Of a stretch of DNA of 64,000 nucleotides, positions 32,701 to 47,700 are shown in pieces. The DNA is from Monomorium pharaonis (taxonomy: Eukaryota > Arthropoda > Insecta > Hymenoptera > Formicidae), in the NCBI RefSeq assembly GCF_013373865.1, contig NC_050471.1, forward strand, positions 434,001 to 498,000, in the 5' to 3' direction. The notes beneath the pieces are model-generated. The model did not search any database and had not been told where the DNA came from. It saw nothing but the letters and a program-made list of their open reading frames with translations. A program made the translations under genes and the position numbers. The stretch's first letter is position 1. The number at the start of each line of letters is the position of its first letter.

Positions 32701-35700
32701 GCCGGCCTTGTAAAATAAAAGTATCTAGTTTAGTAGCTCATATATGGGCCCTCTACACCCCTGGCCCTCTAAAAGTTAATTCGGTGTTTACTGCGTGAGT
32801 GCAGTCAAATAATTACAGCTAAAATTACAAGAAGTAGCATAACATTTTTATAAAATATTTTAGTAATAGTATTTATCAAAAATACACTACTAAAAAAAAA
32901 TAAGGAACACTTCGTATACCGAAAATTTAGGCTATCTTTAAAGCGCTGGAACTTTTAACAAAAAATTATCACAGAAACAAAATCCAAAAAGCGTTTTAAA
33001 GCTTCAAGCTTCTTTTAAACGCATTTTAGCGATTTCAATTAACTTTTTTTTTATCAACGTGACACGATAATAAAGCTTGACCCGTTAAAATGAAAATTTT
33101 TAATACGACTTTGCTGCGCTACATCGTGCGTGAAAAAAAATTATAGAGAATTTCTGTTATTTGCATTGTGTAGCGGGATCTTCTTTCTTTATTTTGAATG
33201 GCTATTCATTCATTGCTGTGCGATTTTTTTTTTAATTGAGTTATTGAGATTTTAAGAAAAAAATGGTTATTTTGACTTTCATCACTTGTTACTCGTGAAC
33301 AGATCAACATACAGCGCTCAGCAAAAAAGCGTTGGAAAGCTAAAAGTTTGCACTTTCGAAAGCTATTATTTATTATAATATTGTTTAATGCACGACTCTA
33401 ATCAATAGACACAAATTTTCCAAATTATTATTTTATTCATATATAAGATACATGAATAAATAGATAAAAATTTTTAAGATAAATTAAATAAGTTTTTAAT
33501 AAGCTTTTTTTAAATTAAAGTATTTTTTAGATACCAAAAAATAAAGGATTTCTTAAATATCAATAGATTTGAGTTCTGTGAATATTATTTAGATTTGACA
33601 TTTTAACTTATTCTTAAAGAAAAGGGTTTAATTTTATATGTAAATTTACCAAACAAAGTGGCAGAATAATTTAAATTAATAAGTCAAGGAACGAGATTTA
33701 AGATTTTTGAAAGAAAAAAAGTCGTGTAGAAGATTGTGATTTCATGTATTTTATGATTTTTAAGATTAAATATTGATAATAAATTGTCGGCATTATATAT
33801 ATTGTATGTGGTTATTAGAAAACTTGTAATTCAGATTTTTATAATCTAGTTTTTGGTTTATATACTCAGTAATTACTAAAAGAAAATTTTATACTTCTGG
33901 TGAAAAATTGAACAACTCCCATATGAACTGTACTAAAATTTCGAAATTTTGAGAGACTTTCTAGCATATATGTACGGCAAGTACTTATTTCATATTTCAT
34001 GAGAATGTGTATTGACACTTAAATAATAATTTCTGTAAGTAAGAGTTAAATCTGCAGTACTTTGTTATGTGCATGAATCATCTTAATCTGAGTACTTCAA
34101 GCGTTATATTAAGAGTGCGGCGACTGCAACAAGTCGGACTTTGTATAATTTTGACGTCTCGTCCTGCCGGAAGACGTTAGGAGAACGCCGGGACATCAGA
34201 GAAGAACTAGCTGCTGCCGAAGGATCGCCGAGATCCTTTGAGAGCGGAGGCACGCAGGTCGTACCGTCCCTTTCTTTTGCCATTAAATTACTGACGATTA
34301 TAAGAATTTTGATACTGTCGCAAAAACAAATTACAGGATCTGAGGAGACATCTTCTGCTGGCGTATAGACGGGATGGCCTCCGGACGGACTCCACCGGCA
34401 AATCCCGACGAGGAAAGCGGAGACAGGAGAAATTCTTTTCCGCCGAGTCACAAGTTGAGAGTTGTAGAACATCCCGGAAAGCGGAGATATGACCGCTTGA
34501 GAAGGACGGAGCCGTTACTGTAAAATCGAGAAGAATCTTGCTACGAGGGATAAGCGGATTCAAGTCTCGCGCCTAGGATCTACGAGTGCGTAGCGACCGC
34601 ATACGTAACGCGTCACACGCGAATCAGGCTGCAGGATTGCAACCAAAAAGGGTGCGACACACTTAGGCATAGTGAGGCGCGTCGCGGCGTGGTCCCCGCA
34701 GGATTGACAATCGATCCTCACTTTGGCTGCGGAAGTTTGACCGATAAGATCCCGAGCAACCAAGGGCGGTATTGATGAGAGGATGCGGGAGCCAACCGTA
34801 ACATTCCGAGGAGGCGAGTGAGGAGCGGATTTGGTGAGATGAGCATTACACACTCTGTAAACTCGCCGATTTCCCAATCGGGCAATCGGGCGAGTCGCGG
34901 ACCAACTTTACGTTGTTCTCGTTTCACGAGATCTTAGAGTAGCTGAAATTTCGAGCCTCTCATGATCCCGTTTCCTTGCCCGCTTGCCTGTGTAAATCCG
35001 AATTTTCGTTGCGTTTTTGTTACGTATGCGCTTACACCGCAGCCAAATCACGTCCGTCAAATTATGTCGCGGAATCTCGTGTAATTTTGTATTCGATTCC
35101 GTTAGAGTATTCGTTCATGGTTACTTGTTGCACCATTTGCGAGCGATTATTAATTACAGCGTACGTTTCCTACGGGATAAGTTTGTTAGTGGGAGTTCAG
35201 AGCGCGCCGCGCGAGCTGTAACACTGTACGTCCCAGCCGTCTTTAATAACCGCCCTTGCGCCTCGAAGATTTGACGACAATTTACCTGCGTTTTGGAAAA
35301 GTTAAAACACGCTTAAGGGGATACTAAACTGCTCTGTTTTATCATTAATTTTCGGACACCGAAATCTTTTTATTGATTGCATGGAATTGAAAATCCTTCT
35401 CCAAAATTAAAGTACAGATAATAACGCGGTGCGCTGCGATCGATTTCATACGAAAAACGAAAGAAAGTTAGAAAATTATAGTTTTGTTATCGACTTCTGT
35501 AGTCGACTCGTGAAAACATTGGCTGCGTAAAAAAGTTTTAGACTTTGTACGTATAAAATAAACATGGAGCGCACTTGGCATTTCAGCAAAGAACAATACT
35601 GTGCTTTTAGAATGAGCCTAGGAACCTTAGAAAAAAAGTTTTTGGTGTTTAAGAGGATCCTATCTGTTTTATAGTCAGAATTGTACAATTTGTTTCAATG

Positions 35701-38700
35701 TACAACTTTTTATTGCATTTACAGAATTAAAAATTCTCCACAATTAATTCTGGAAAAGGATTTCTAAATCTATAAAAGAAATACATACAAAATTTTGTTA
35801 ATAACGTGCCCAAATGACTCTACATTATCGACCTCGATCAAGTTTGACGAGCAGTTTAGCATCCCCTTAAGAGTATCTTTTTGCATTCCGTCGCGCATAT
35901 GGTATTCTCTTCTCGACTCAAAGTTAATTTGAGCGAGCATCGGCTCGTTGTACGCGAATTGTAGTCACCGCTCGATCGTGTACTCGAGGCCATGTTAATT
36001 GTTTTATTGGTTTGAAATTGGAAATAGTTATTTTTATTGTTCTAAATTATTTTACATTTAAAACAATCAAATCTCGCCTTCTCCCAATTCCAACCACTCG
36101 TATAGACCCCCTCCCCGCCTCTATCATCTTTTAGGGCTGAGTAGTCGGCTATCGGAGCCGCTGAAGTCTGTGTCGAACATAATTACTCTCCTTTTTGTGT
36201 TTTTGTTTAGAAGATACTTAATTATCGCGCCTCCTGCGGAAAGAGCGGTATGCTCTCTTGTACCTGGCTACATTTTTCGAATAAGATATGTGAAGTCGCA
36301 CCCCGTTATCCGGGCAACGCAAAGTAACGACACAAACAGGGGCGAAGTTATTCATCGCTCGCGAGCACGGTTACAATATATATACATTTAATCCTTAAAG
36401 GGCATACGTCCAAAAAATTACGCAAAGAGCACATAGGGCTTGGCATATTTCAAGGTTTTTAAATACATGCTATAATGATGCTATTTAATATTGTGAAAAA
36501 TTTACCAAATAAAGTTTATTACATGAATTTTAAGGTCTAATAGGTTTCATAATATATTTCAAAATTTAACATTGTTTAACAAATTTTCGATTTTTTACAT
36601 ATTTACCAAACTTTTCAGAGCTCAAAATTTGCTTGGGATATGTTATACCCCGTATATCCTTTAAGAATTAAACAATTATGTATTATATCATGAAATAAAT
36701 TTATTTGTAAATTAAGTTTATATAAAATAAAAATATTATTTTTATATAAGATTGTATTAAAAAATTTTTTTTATATAAATAACAAATTTTTAACTTAAAA
36801 AATTAATAAATTAAAATTTTATAGCATATAGATAAAGTTAAGATAGTTTATTTGATCTGCAGCAAATCTCGATGCTGAATATAATTTTTCTATTAATATT
36901 GTTAGCTTATATAAACTTAACGCACTGACAATTAAAATTTTATCTTTTAAATTTAAATGTCTTCTTAAAAATAATTAGTTGTGTAAAGAGAGTTAAAAAT
37001 TAATTTATTAAAAAAATAAAAAAGTTACGTTAAAACTTATTAACTTTTTAATTATACTATACCTGTTCTTGGTTACATTATATTTATTGTTTAGTATTGA
37101 ATTACAATATTGGTGTGATATGAATTACAATATTGATGTTACCGTTGGTATTTGCTATGTACAATTTGTATTTACACAAAGAAAATTTTCTCTTAGAAGT
37201 TATTTTCAAAATCATGATAGTAACCATGGAGTTCAAAGCATTTTAATATAATTTGAACAAAATTTATTAAAATATTTTAATAAAATATTAGAAACTTTTA
37301 TGTTGTATTATATTGATTATAAAATAGTTTACTCAAATTTTACTAAAATTATAATACAATTCTTTGACATTTATGTTATCTCATGACATTACTATAATTT
37401 TAAGGATAAATTTTAAGAGGAAATTCTCTTTATGTATGAATTGATTAATGAGAACGAAGTATTTTCTCGCGGTAGATATAGATAAACCAGGAGCAGCAAC
37501 GGAGTCGAAGTCCGAGCGGACCGCGTTGTTAGAAATTCGATCGTCGCAGGATATCGAGGGTATAGAGGCAGACAGCACGCCGTCATTATTATGCAAGCTC
37601 AACGTGCCGGGTCAGGTCTGGTGGAGCACCAACAGCAGGAATCTCACGACCATCAAGGATTTTGAGCACGGTGGACGACTCGACATAAAGAAGGCCAGCA
37701 GAAACGACACAGGCGACTACAAGTGTTCCGCGCAGACTGCCCATGGCGAATTTCTCGAGAAAAACATTCATATCAGAGTGATAGGTAACGTAACGAATTT
37801 TAATATGCTTTATTTTTCTTACGTGCGCGCGTGTATTTATATTATTTATATTATTTATATTATTTATATTATTTATATTTTGGTTTTTCTCGAATATTCT
37901 CTTTTACTCGAATAAAATTCTTAAAAGTCATTTTGCCCATATAGCATAGAAAAATTGCAGAAACGTTGAAGTAATATTTTATTGCAAAAACGTTGCGATA
38001 TGTTGCTACAATATTGCTAACATTGATTGCAGTAACGATAAAATTTATTTTTAGAGATGCTGCAGTACAATATTGTAGCAGTACATATATCTTAATAATA
38101 TACATCTCATAAACATTGCAAAAATATTTTATTGCAACATTGCAAAAACGTTGAAAAATGTAGTAACATTGTAGCAACGGTCAAATATTGGTTTTTAGAA
38201 ATATTGCGATACAATATTACAATGCAATGTGGTAATCGGCACGCGCGCGTGTGTATGTGTATGTGTGTGTAAGAGTTACACATCTGCTTTTTGTATCAAA
38301 GATCCAGGTTGAAATCCATCCAGAACAATATCAAATTTTTAATTAAGGTTGACATCGTAATACGTAACAAGATAAAAATTTTTCTATTTTATAAAAACTT
38401 TATTTTCTATTTTATTTCATTGCATCTTACCATACAAGCATTTTACCATGAAAAATGGAGATTCAGTTATGCAATTTTAAGGTCGATCAGTAGAAGAGAG
38501 GATTGGATAATCGTTCGAAAAGGTTATTAGAAATTCGGTTTCAAAAAGGTTGCGAAATTTATATGCATGTCTATGTGGATTATCTTGAGAAATGTTTTTA
38601 TAAGCTGGTATTTATAGTCGAATCTTATTTAAAGATCGTCTCAAGCAATGTCTTAAGATGCTAATACGGCTCTGTGATTGGCTGATGGCATCTTAAGACA

Positions 38701-41700
38701 GTACTTAAGATGATCTTAAATATAAGATCCGACTATGAATACCAGCCATAGTCAGATTAATTATTATTTTGTTAAATTTATATGTGCGTTTGAGTACTAT
38801 ATTTAATTGAATAAAACACTTGATGTTTGTACTGATTTAACTCTAGACTGTCACACCGAGTCACCATAACCCGGACTGATGACTTATTAGTAAGATACCT
38901 TTTGGCGCGCTAGAAATGTAAACTTGTGATGCCATAAAATCAATTTCAGATATCTACTGCAGATAGAGACACTTGTCCAAAGGAGGGAAGTGTCAGTATC
39001 TGTTCGGCAGCTGTTGAAAGTACGTTGGGTCACTGTGACAATGGCGTCGACCGATATTTAATAAAAAATTGATTTTTTTTTTTTTTTAATGAAAATTCAT
39101 TAATTTTTTGAGTAAAAAATGCTCTCCTGCAATATGTAAAATAAATACCTTTTTTTAAAGGTTTATTTATGAACTTTTTTTAATTTTTATTAAAGTAACA
39201 TCTCGAGAGTATAATCTTAAAATTTTAATTTATAATATTAAAAATTAAGGTAGTTATTTTTCAAGCAATGTGATTTAAACAAAATTTTTGTTTTCAACCA
39301 TTTTTTTCAAATGAAAATAATTCGAATATTAATTTTTTATAATTGAAATATATTTTTCTATGTTTAAATTTTATTTCAGAAATTTGGGCACTTAGTTTTT
39401 AAACTGCAATTTATCGAAAATTGCATTGGGTCATGATGATCAAGGCTGCGTTCTGATATTATTGCCAGTACTGAAAATCTATAATTTACGTAACGGAAAC
39501 TATAGATTTTCAGTACTGGCAGTAATATCGGAATACAGCCCCAGTGACAGTCTCGTTCAGAAAAAGATGTAACAGCCTAAGGTTAATAATTGCACTAATT
39601 TTTGGAATAAAGAGAAAGGATTTTGGATTAAGAGCTATAATTTAATTTTTTTTTTTGTTTATAAATTTGTAATATTACAATATTATCAATTTAACTAAGA
39701 TATATAACCTCCCACTCCACCAAACCTTGACTCTGTGATCTAAACAAACGTTATTTTTAGAGTTTTAAAGTCACATTAAAATTTATTATTATTAAATTTA
39801 TTATTAAAATTTTGTATGAAATTTTGTATAAATTATAAAATTGAATTGTAATTTGACTTGAAAAATTTTTCTAATTGCTGAAATTATTACCAAGTATTTG
39901 TAAAGATAGTTCTATGTGACTAATCACTCATAGATTTATATTTAAATGCAATAAAACTTTTATATAAAATTCTTATAATCTTGATGAATTAGAAAATGTG
40001 CATGTATACATAATAATATTTTGTGTTACAAGTGTGGTAAATCGAGTATTGCGAGAAATAGCCGATTTGCATATATTGCATATAGTATTTTTTGTTACCT
40101 GTGTGTCGAAGTGTGGACCTTGAGTACTCTTGAGTTCTCATGAATTGATAAATTAGTCAAGATTAGGTAGTCGCGAAAGCGACGAAGCGTCGATAATTCT
40201 ACGAGAATTACCATACGTGTCGTGAAATATGGTATGCGAGTGAAATAATGAAACTAGTAGGTAAAGTTGATTGTGGGTTAAATCAGGTGATAGTGCTGCA
40301 AAGTGAAAGGAATACTTTTTTTACGCCATCTATTGGGGGCACAAAAATAATGAAATAATGGTTTACTTGCATGGGATAACTGGGTTGTGAATAAACACCG
40401 ACTTTGCGGATGGAAAATGGATACGAAAAGGACTTTCAACGCACATGTAACAAAAATTTATACATAAAATTTTCACAATTTATTTTCACAATATATTTAA
40501 AATATTGTTGCGACATTAAAATTATTTTAGTAAATATAGATGTTACTGCGTATATAATGGTTTTACATCTATGTTATATTTGTGAATTGATGGGATATTG
40601 CATATCTATATTTCAGTAATATTTTTAAAATATTGCATTGCAATATGCAAAGCTGCAATGTTGTTGCAATGTAACTGCAAAGTTCTGCATCATATGAGTG
40701 AAAGTTAAACAGTCTTTTGTCGTTTTCCAGAACCTGGTAAAGTGGCATCAGGCGGCGACGTGAAGGCAAGAGTGTCGGAGACAGCCAACTTGACGTGCCA
40801 CATACATGGTTATCCATTATCTCAATTTACTTGGTTAAAAGGAAATGATTCGAACAGCAACGAACACTTAAAAGATCTCACTGTTGTCGCGCAAATAAAC
40901 GAGACTTATTCCGTCTTGATCCTGGAATTCAAGAGTCTGACGCGCAAAGACAATGGTACGTACGTGTGCCAGGCGAGCGACTATAATGGGATAGTGAATG
41001 CCCTGACGCATTTATTCGTCACCGACGTGCCGAAAGTCAGCATAGATTTCATGAAAGCGGTTGGAGCCGGCAGTATATTTCTAAATTGGACTGTTAACGA
41101 CGGTAACGAACCGATCAAGAAATATTTCATTCAGCATATGAAGAACGGTACGGATCAACGCCAGTACTATGCCGAGCAAATTGGCGGTGGTAACTCAAGT
41201 TATGTTCTCAAGGGATTCGAGAGTGGCACCGCGTATCAAATCGGTATCAGCGCTATCAACGCGGTAGGCACATCGCACATGCAGTTAGATCCACGTTGGA
41301 TCACTACACTTGAAAAAGGTAGTTTTAAGGGGATCCTAAACCCTTTTATCAACATTCTGTTTAATCATTTATTTTTGAATTGAATTTACAGAATTGAAAA
41401 TTCTTCTATACGTTTAAAGTACGTACAAAAATAAACCCGGGGATGATTATATCAAGACCAAAAATGCAAAAAAATTTTTTTTGTTCATGAAAATATTCGC
41501 TTCATGTACAAGTTATGTAGCTTATATGTACAAATGAATGGTATTCTCGGATTTGGAATAGATTGAGGAATAAGACTATATTCGTCAAATTACGATTAAA
41601 AGCCGTAAAAAGTTATTTAACGAATCAAATTTTATTAGCAAATTCCAATATAGGTTAGAAAAAGAGCAGTTAAAAAAAAATTTTTTATTCTCGATATAAA

Positions 41701-44700
41701 GTCTTAGTTTATGATTATATTAATATGCGTACTTTAATTCTGAGAAAGGATTTCCAAATCTATCATGAGACACGGTAGTGTCTCGCGCCAAGTGAACCGC
41801 CCCGTGTATTATACGCGAGTACGCGACTTGCGAGCAACTGATATTATCAGATCTCAATAACGACTGAACTGATCGAGTTCTAACTAGACTCAATCGAAAG
41901 TTTGGGTTTGATTTGTATAAGAAAACTGTTTTTATTTTTACTCTACATGCCCTACGAGTGGAGATATTGTCACGCAAAGACCAAATTTTAAATTTTTCAT
42001 TTAAGATACGTTGTCGTCACTCTTTATTCTTTGTCCAGTACATGAAATCAGTACATGACAGGTTTCTTATAAAGTGTTGATGTATACTATATATTGATAT
42101 GATAAATCGCTGTCATTCGTGATATGATCGTTTTTGACAGAATAAAAAATAAATATTAAGTGATATATCTATAAATCGTACGGTTGATAATTTCTTATAA
42201 GAAGAAAAATCTCGTAGATCCGATGACAAGTGCGCGTTCGAATATATGCTTTGACGTTAGCAGACGAGTTCGCGGCGAGTTTCACATGATACATAAAGTT
42301 GACAAAAGTAATACAGGAAAAGAAGCTCTACAGGAAATTACAAAGCATGCAGTATCAGAAAATTATATAGTAGCAAAAAATTTCACCATACTTTTAGTAA
42401 ATTTTACTAAATTTACTAAAAGTATAATAAATTATCAATATATAATAATTTTTATTGCAAAAATATGTAATATTTTAAATAAGATGCTTAATACTACAAA
42501 AAGTGTGATATCCGAACAAATTACCTTTTTTAAAAAAGGTAAAAAAGGCGCCAAGTGTGTGCGCCCCTAAAAAGAACTATTATATTAGATAAATTGTCTT
42601 ACTGTCCTATTGTTTTATTGTCTTCTCTACACAAATAATGATATAAAGTAAATGCGCCAATTATAAGAATATTTATACAAAATTTATTTATTATAATTTT
42701 TTATTAAAATATTTAATAATAAACGGACTTGATGATCAAATAATTGAATAATTAAAATCAACTAACGGGATTATAGTGAAGCAAAAACTTGGCGTGCCCG
42801 AGTCGTTAAAACGCAATGAACCATCAATGTTAAACAATAAAAATATGGAAATTATTTGTAGAAATAAAATAATGAAAAAATGATAACCCATCAAAAATTT
42901 TACAAAGAAAATATGTCAAGTACATAAACGCATTCAAAAATGGGACAAGATCAATACAATTGGACAAGTATATTTGAAAAAGACTTAAAAAAATCTTATA
43001 AAATCTATTAAAAAATTTTTTAGATTATTTGTACAAATAAAATAATAAAAATAATAATGCATCAAAAATTTTACATAAACACATTTAAAAATGGAACGAG
43101 ATTAATTAGCCAAATAAATTTGATAAAGACTTATTTTTATTAAAAAAATCTTATAAAATTTATCAAAAAGTTATTTAAAAAATGGAAATGTTATCAATAA
43201 TAACAGATAATCAAGCAAAAACTGATAAATAGTAAAACAAAACCCAAGTCACATTAATCGCATTTTTGTTGTATATACTTATTGATATCAATAACATAGT
43301 CTTGGAAATATTGAAGAAATGCGACCCTGGCACGCCAAGTTTTTGCTTCACTATAATCTTGTTAGTTGATTTTAATTATTCAATTATTTGATCAAGTTTG
43401 TTTATTATTAAATATTTTAATAAAAAATTATAATAACTTTTGTATAAATATTTTTATAAGTGACGCATTTACTTTATATCATTATTTGTGTAGAGAAGAC
43501 AATAAAACAATAGGACAGTAAGACAATTTATCTAATATAATAATTCTTTTTAGGGGCGCAAACACTTGGCGCCTTTTTTACCTTTTTTAAAAAAGGTAAT
43601 TTTGTTTGGATAAAAGAAATACATACAAAATCTTGTTAATGATATGCACGAATGATTACATTATCGATCTCAATCAAGTTTGACAAACAGTTTAGCATCC
43701 CTTTAAAAAAATTATTGTATAAATTTTGTCTCCACAGAAAAAGAACTTTTCTTAGAGTTTACTCTAAAAATCTTTATAATTGTGGGATAACATTGAACAT
43801 TTATAAAAATGTAAATATAATAAATTTTATTAAGTTTTAAAAGTAAATTTTATGTATACCTCATATTGTATTTCTTAAAACTTGATTCAATTTGGAAAAA
43901 TAAAACATAGCTTAATAACTAATAAAAATAATTAAATTTTAAATTAATATAATTTATGACTTAAAAAATAATCATGTGATGTTTACATAAGTTAAATAAT
44001 TATCTTTACATTTAGTGTTTAATCTCTGTTGCAGAATAAACTTATGAAATTTTTGACACAATGAACGACATATACTTTAAACGTAAATATATAATTTTAT
44101 TTAACATGACTTAAAAAATATTACAGATCCGGTATTTGTGCCGAAAGTGTCCGTGAATGGTGTGACGGAGAATTCCATCACGATAGGTTGGACAGTGCCG
44201 CCGTTGGATTTGAAGGAACATGTGCACTATTACAATTTGATGGCTACTCACGACGATCAAAAAAGAGAGGCAGTGTATCCCGCTCAGCCGTTTACTGTGT
44301 ATGCGTTTGTGGATCTCGATCCAGCCACCACGTACAAATTTAAAATAGCCGCCTGTAGCGAGTACACGAAATTGTGCGGCAATTGGAGTGCCGAGGTAAA
44401 CGGCACAACTCTGGACGGAGGTATGTTAGTACACGCACTGCATGAGACAAAATGTACAGATATTCCTTTATGACTACTTTGACTACTGACCTGATGAATT
44501 TTTGGACTTATGATCGGCATGCTATTAAAAAATAACTGGTACACAAAACTAATGAAGCTTTATAACAGCTTTATGATAAAGTATTTGTTAACTGGTAATC
44601 TAAATTAAATATTAATTTTTTGTTACATGTGTGTCGAAAGTAGTCCTTTTTGTGGTCCTCTGTCATTGCAAAGTCATCAATTGTGCACGGGCAGTTTTCT

Positions 44701-47700
44701 CGTACAAGTAACTTATTCCCCCATCAAACGTACGAAAAAGTGCAGCAATTATTTCCATATGACTATTCCGCTCAAATCCCGCACGCTTGATTACTTTGTC
44801 ACACCTTCCCCTTCATTCTACACTCGCATTTACTACAGGGCCTGTAGTAAAGGCACGTTATCTCACGACATATATCTATGGTAACTCTTGCAAATTCTTG
44901 CAAAAATTACTGACTATTACATTTTATCACCATCTCGCAACATGTACATAATAACTCCGCTTTCGTGAATCTAATCGTAGTTATGATCTGTCAATTCGTA
45001 TCGCACAGATATCGTGTTATCGTATCATCGTATCAAGATCGCGTTAAAATCGAGCAGTGCAAAGCAGTGAGTGCATCCGAAAATGACAGGAAACGTACAC
45101 CTCCAGATATCGTCCCAATAGCAAAAGAGACTACAGAGAACCACAGAAATCCAAAAATAAATATTTAATCCATATAAAAAAATGGACTGGAAAGCTGGAA
45201 ACAAAATTAAATCACTTTGAAAATGTACTACTCAGATATTTTATAAAAGTTATCACAAAATCACGTATCATTAACTTTATAGTCAATTTACTTAATGCTA
45301 AGAAATACTTTCAGTATCTACAATATATAACATTAATATTAATGAATACTACAAACCCGTTGCATTTTTCTCAAAAAAACAAACACAAGGATTTCAAAGC
45401 AAAATGTCGAAAGTTTTGACGATTAAAGATACTAAAAAATTCCTTAACGAAACTTCTGATCATAATATCAGAATAATACGTTTGATTACATTTACGCATA
45501 TAGAGTATGTATTTTTTTACTCTTTATAAAATAAAATTAGTTTAGTTTACATTGTTGAAAAAGAAAAAAATTGCTTCTTTTTATTTACCCAATATCTATT
45601 ATTTCTCTTATTAATTTTTAGTTTTTATTATTTTTAAATATATGTATATATATATATATATTTCTATGTAATTTTAAATAAATTGTTTTTGTAATAAAAA
45701 ACGTTTTGTTTATAAATTTTATTTTTTATTCTTATAAACGATATATATTAGATAGATAAACTATATATATATACATATAGTTTATCTAATTTAATAATCT
45801 ATCTAATATATATTGTTTATAAGAATAAAAAATAAAATTTATAAACAAAACGTTTTTTATTACAAAAACAATTTAGTTAAAATTACATAGCAATAGTTTT
45901 TTTTTTTAATTGCAGGAGGCTCTGTTCCTTATAGATCATTTCCGTCTCTCACTCTAAACCCTTCATCTTCTCGCTTCCACCATTTTCTACGCACTCGTAA
46001 CAAAAAATAGAATGTGTAATTCGTGCAGATCAGCTATTTCCACTTGTGCGGGTGAACACACTCATGGGAAATAGTCTATTTTCCGCATTTGTAACACACA
46101 CACACACACGCGCGCGCGCGCGCGAGAAGATGCAAAAAGGAACGCGTGAGCCCCTCCCCTGCACTCCCTTCCCGTGATTTTTCCTAACTCTAACCCAATT
46201 TTACGTCGCTATTGGGTTAATGCGAAAACATTGGAAATGAACAGCATGGAAAGTCGCAAACCCATGTGGTACTGCACAAGCGTGGATGTCGTTTACTTTA
46301 CGTAAAGCACTAATATCATGTATCGTATTTATGAAACGTAAAGTAAACGACATCCACGCTGTTCCTTTTCTGCACCTTCCCTGTATGTGCGTGTGTGTGT
46401 GTGTGTATGTGTGTGTTTTATTTTATATAAATATTTTTAAACTTTTTTTGTTAATAACTTTTTAACGAACAATGACCGCCGATTAAGTTATAAGGAAAAG
46501 TTACTCAGGGTCATGTCTCTGACAACATATGTCAAGGTCAAGATCATCGGCGCGGTGTCCCTTAATCTAAATAATTACTGTATTTTTTAGTAAACAGTGA
46601 GAAAAATCAATAAAAAAAGTTAATTAAAAAAATATAAATAGCGATGGTAAAAATTTTGTTAAAAAATGTTTAAAAATCAGTTTCTGGAAGAAAAAAGGTT
46701 CCTTTTTACGAAAAAAATGTCTGATCAACATAGAATGAAAGCAGATATCCTATTTCAGCATGTGAAAATTAATATTTTTCGAGGATGATAAATAGCGTTG
46801 TTAAATAGGGAAACATCAATAAATCAACTTTTTTAAATTCATTTAGCTTAAAGTTTTGACAAATAATTATTTAATACGTAGTAAAAATACAAAATTTTAT
46901 TATACTGCACTTCTTCTCGAGGACGAAATGAATAAATGCTTTCTGGATTGTAGATGTCCTCCATTGTAGATGTTCAACTTAAAATATATACATAATTATG
47001 TTCTAAAATGCATGTACGTGTCCAAAAATACTTAATTAACAAAAAAACGTTTTTCGAAAAAGTCATTTTTACTTAATCTCTACCTATGGGTTGAAAATGT
47101 CCTATTCGAATTTTACCTGGCGTTTGGAGCCGTTTGGAACTTTGAAGTAGAACTAACGGATCGAGCTGGCCTTATACACTGAAGATCCTCCCCTCCCAAA
47201 GATTTTTTTGGTACAACTTTGGTGACGCTAGCTTCGCGGTTGTTCGAAAAATTAAGGATAGTAGATTTAAGCAGGACGAAAACGACCCATAGGTAAGGTT
47301 TGAGGGTTAAGTTACATATTAAATTAAGTTACCATTTGTATTAATGTTATTTAACTTTAAATCCGGTTTAAGTAATTTTTTGTATATAGAATATATATAC
47401 CTTACTCTCTCAGTTATAACTTGGATCTTTATGTTTATATTTACTTGTCTAATTTACTGATTTTATATATATTTTTCACTAAATTGTGTGCCAAATAGAA
47501 TTTTTTATTAGAATTTTCTATTAGACAATTTTCTATTTGGTGCATAGTTCTAAGTTATAACCGAGTAAGGCAGATTCAATATCAGTTGTGTTTTTACATA
47601 TTCAGTCAATATTCTCTTTTTTTTTCTAGTTCCAAGAATTAGAGTTTTAAAGTTATATTTTTAAGAATAATTAATATTACTTTTCAATCAGTTATTAAAA

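Larger units (their letters stand above)
29704..37490. other. Ptp69D intron 1 (7.8 kb)
   Basis: Mostly AT-rich. Two GC-richer blocks (34100-35280 and 35880-36390) stand out. Two TTAA elements are present. 30400-31900 and 33100-34080 show nothing I can name. No alternative first exon is certain. Confidence 0.65.
37785..40730. other. Ptp69D intron 2
   Basis: Contains an ATT-rich microsatellite (about 37841-37877), a stretch of ATTGCAA/AACGTTG sub-repeats (37930-38230, echoed at 40630-40680) and two palindromic MITEs. No exon was seen. Confidence 0.6.
41329..43702. mobile_element. TTAA element in Ptp69D intron 3, enlarged by two nested insertions
   Basis: TTAA at 41325-41328 and 43703-43706. 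Ends GGGGATCCTAAAC and GTTTAGCATCCCT. The family sequence breaks near 41764 and resumes near 43610 (AAAAGAAATACATACAAAAT). The 1.8 kb between holds a dispersed-repeat copy and the palindrome 42521-43599. The left end lies only 10 bases from the exon 3 donor. Confidence 0.75.

Noticed and set aside
32884..33110. A Tc1-like terminal repeat (CACTACTAAAAAAAAATAAG)
   Set aside because: No matching inverted end was found nearby, so an element cannot be delimited.
37448..37490. An ATG start for Ptp69D at 37448 instead of splicing into 37491
   Set aside because: It gives no signal peptide. The AG at 37489-37490 matches the phase of the signal-peptide exon at 29616.
44627..45168. Possible extra exon of Ptp69D between exons 4 and 5
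   Set aside because: No FN3 or Ig pattern is present, and exon 4 joins exon 5 in matching phase 1 without it.
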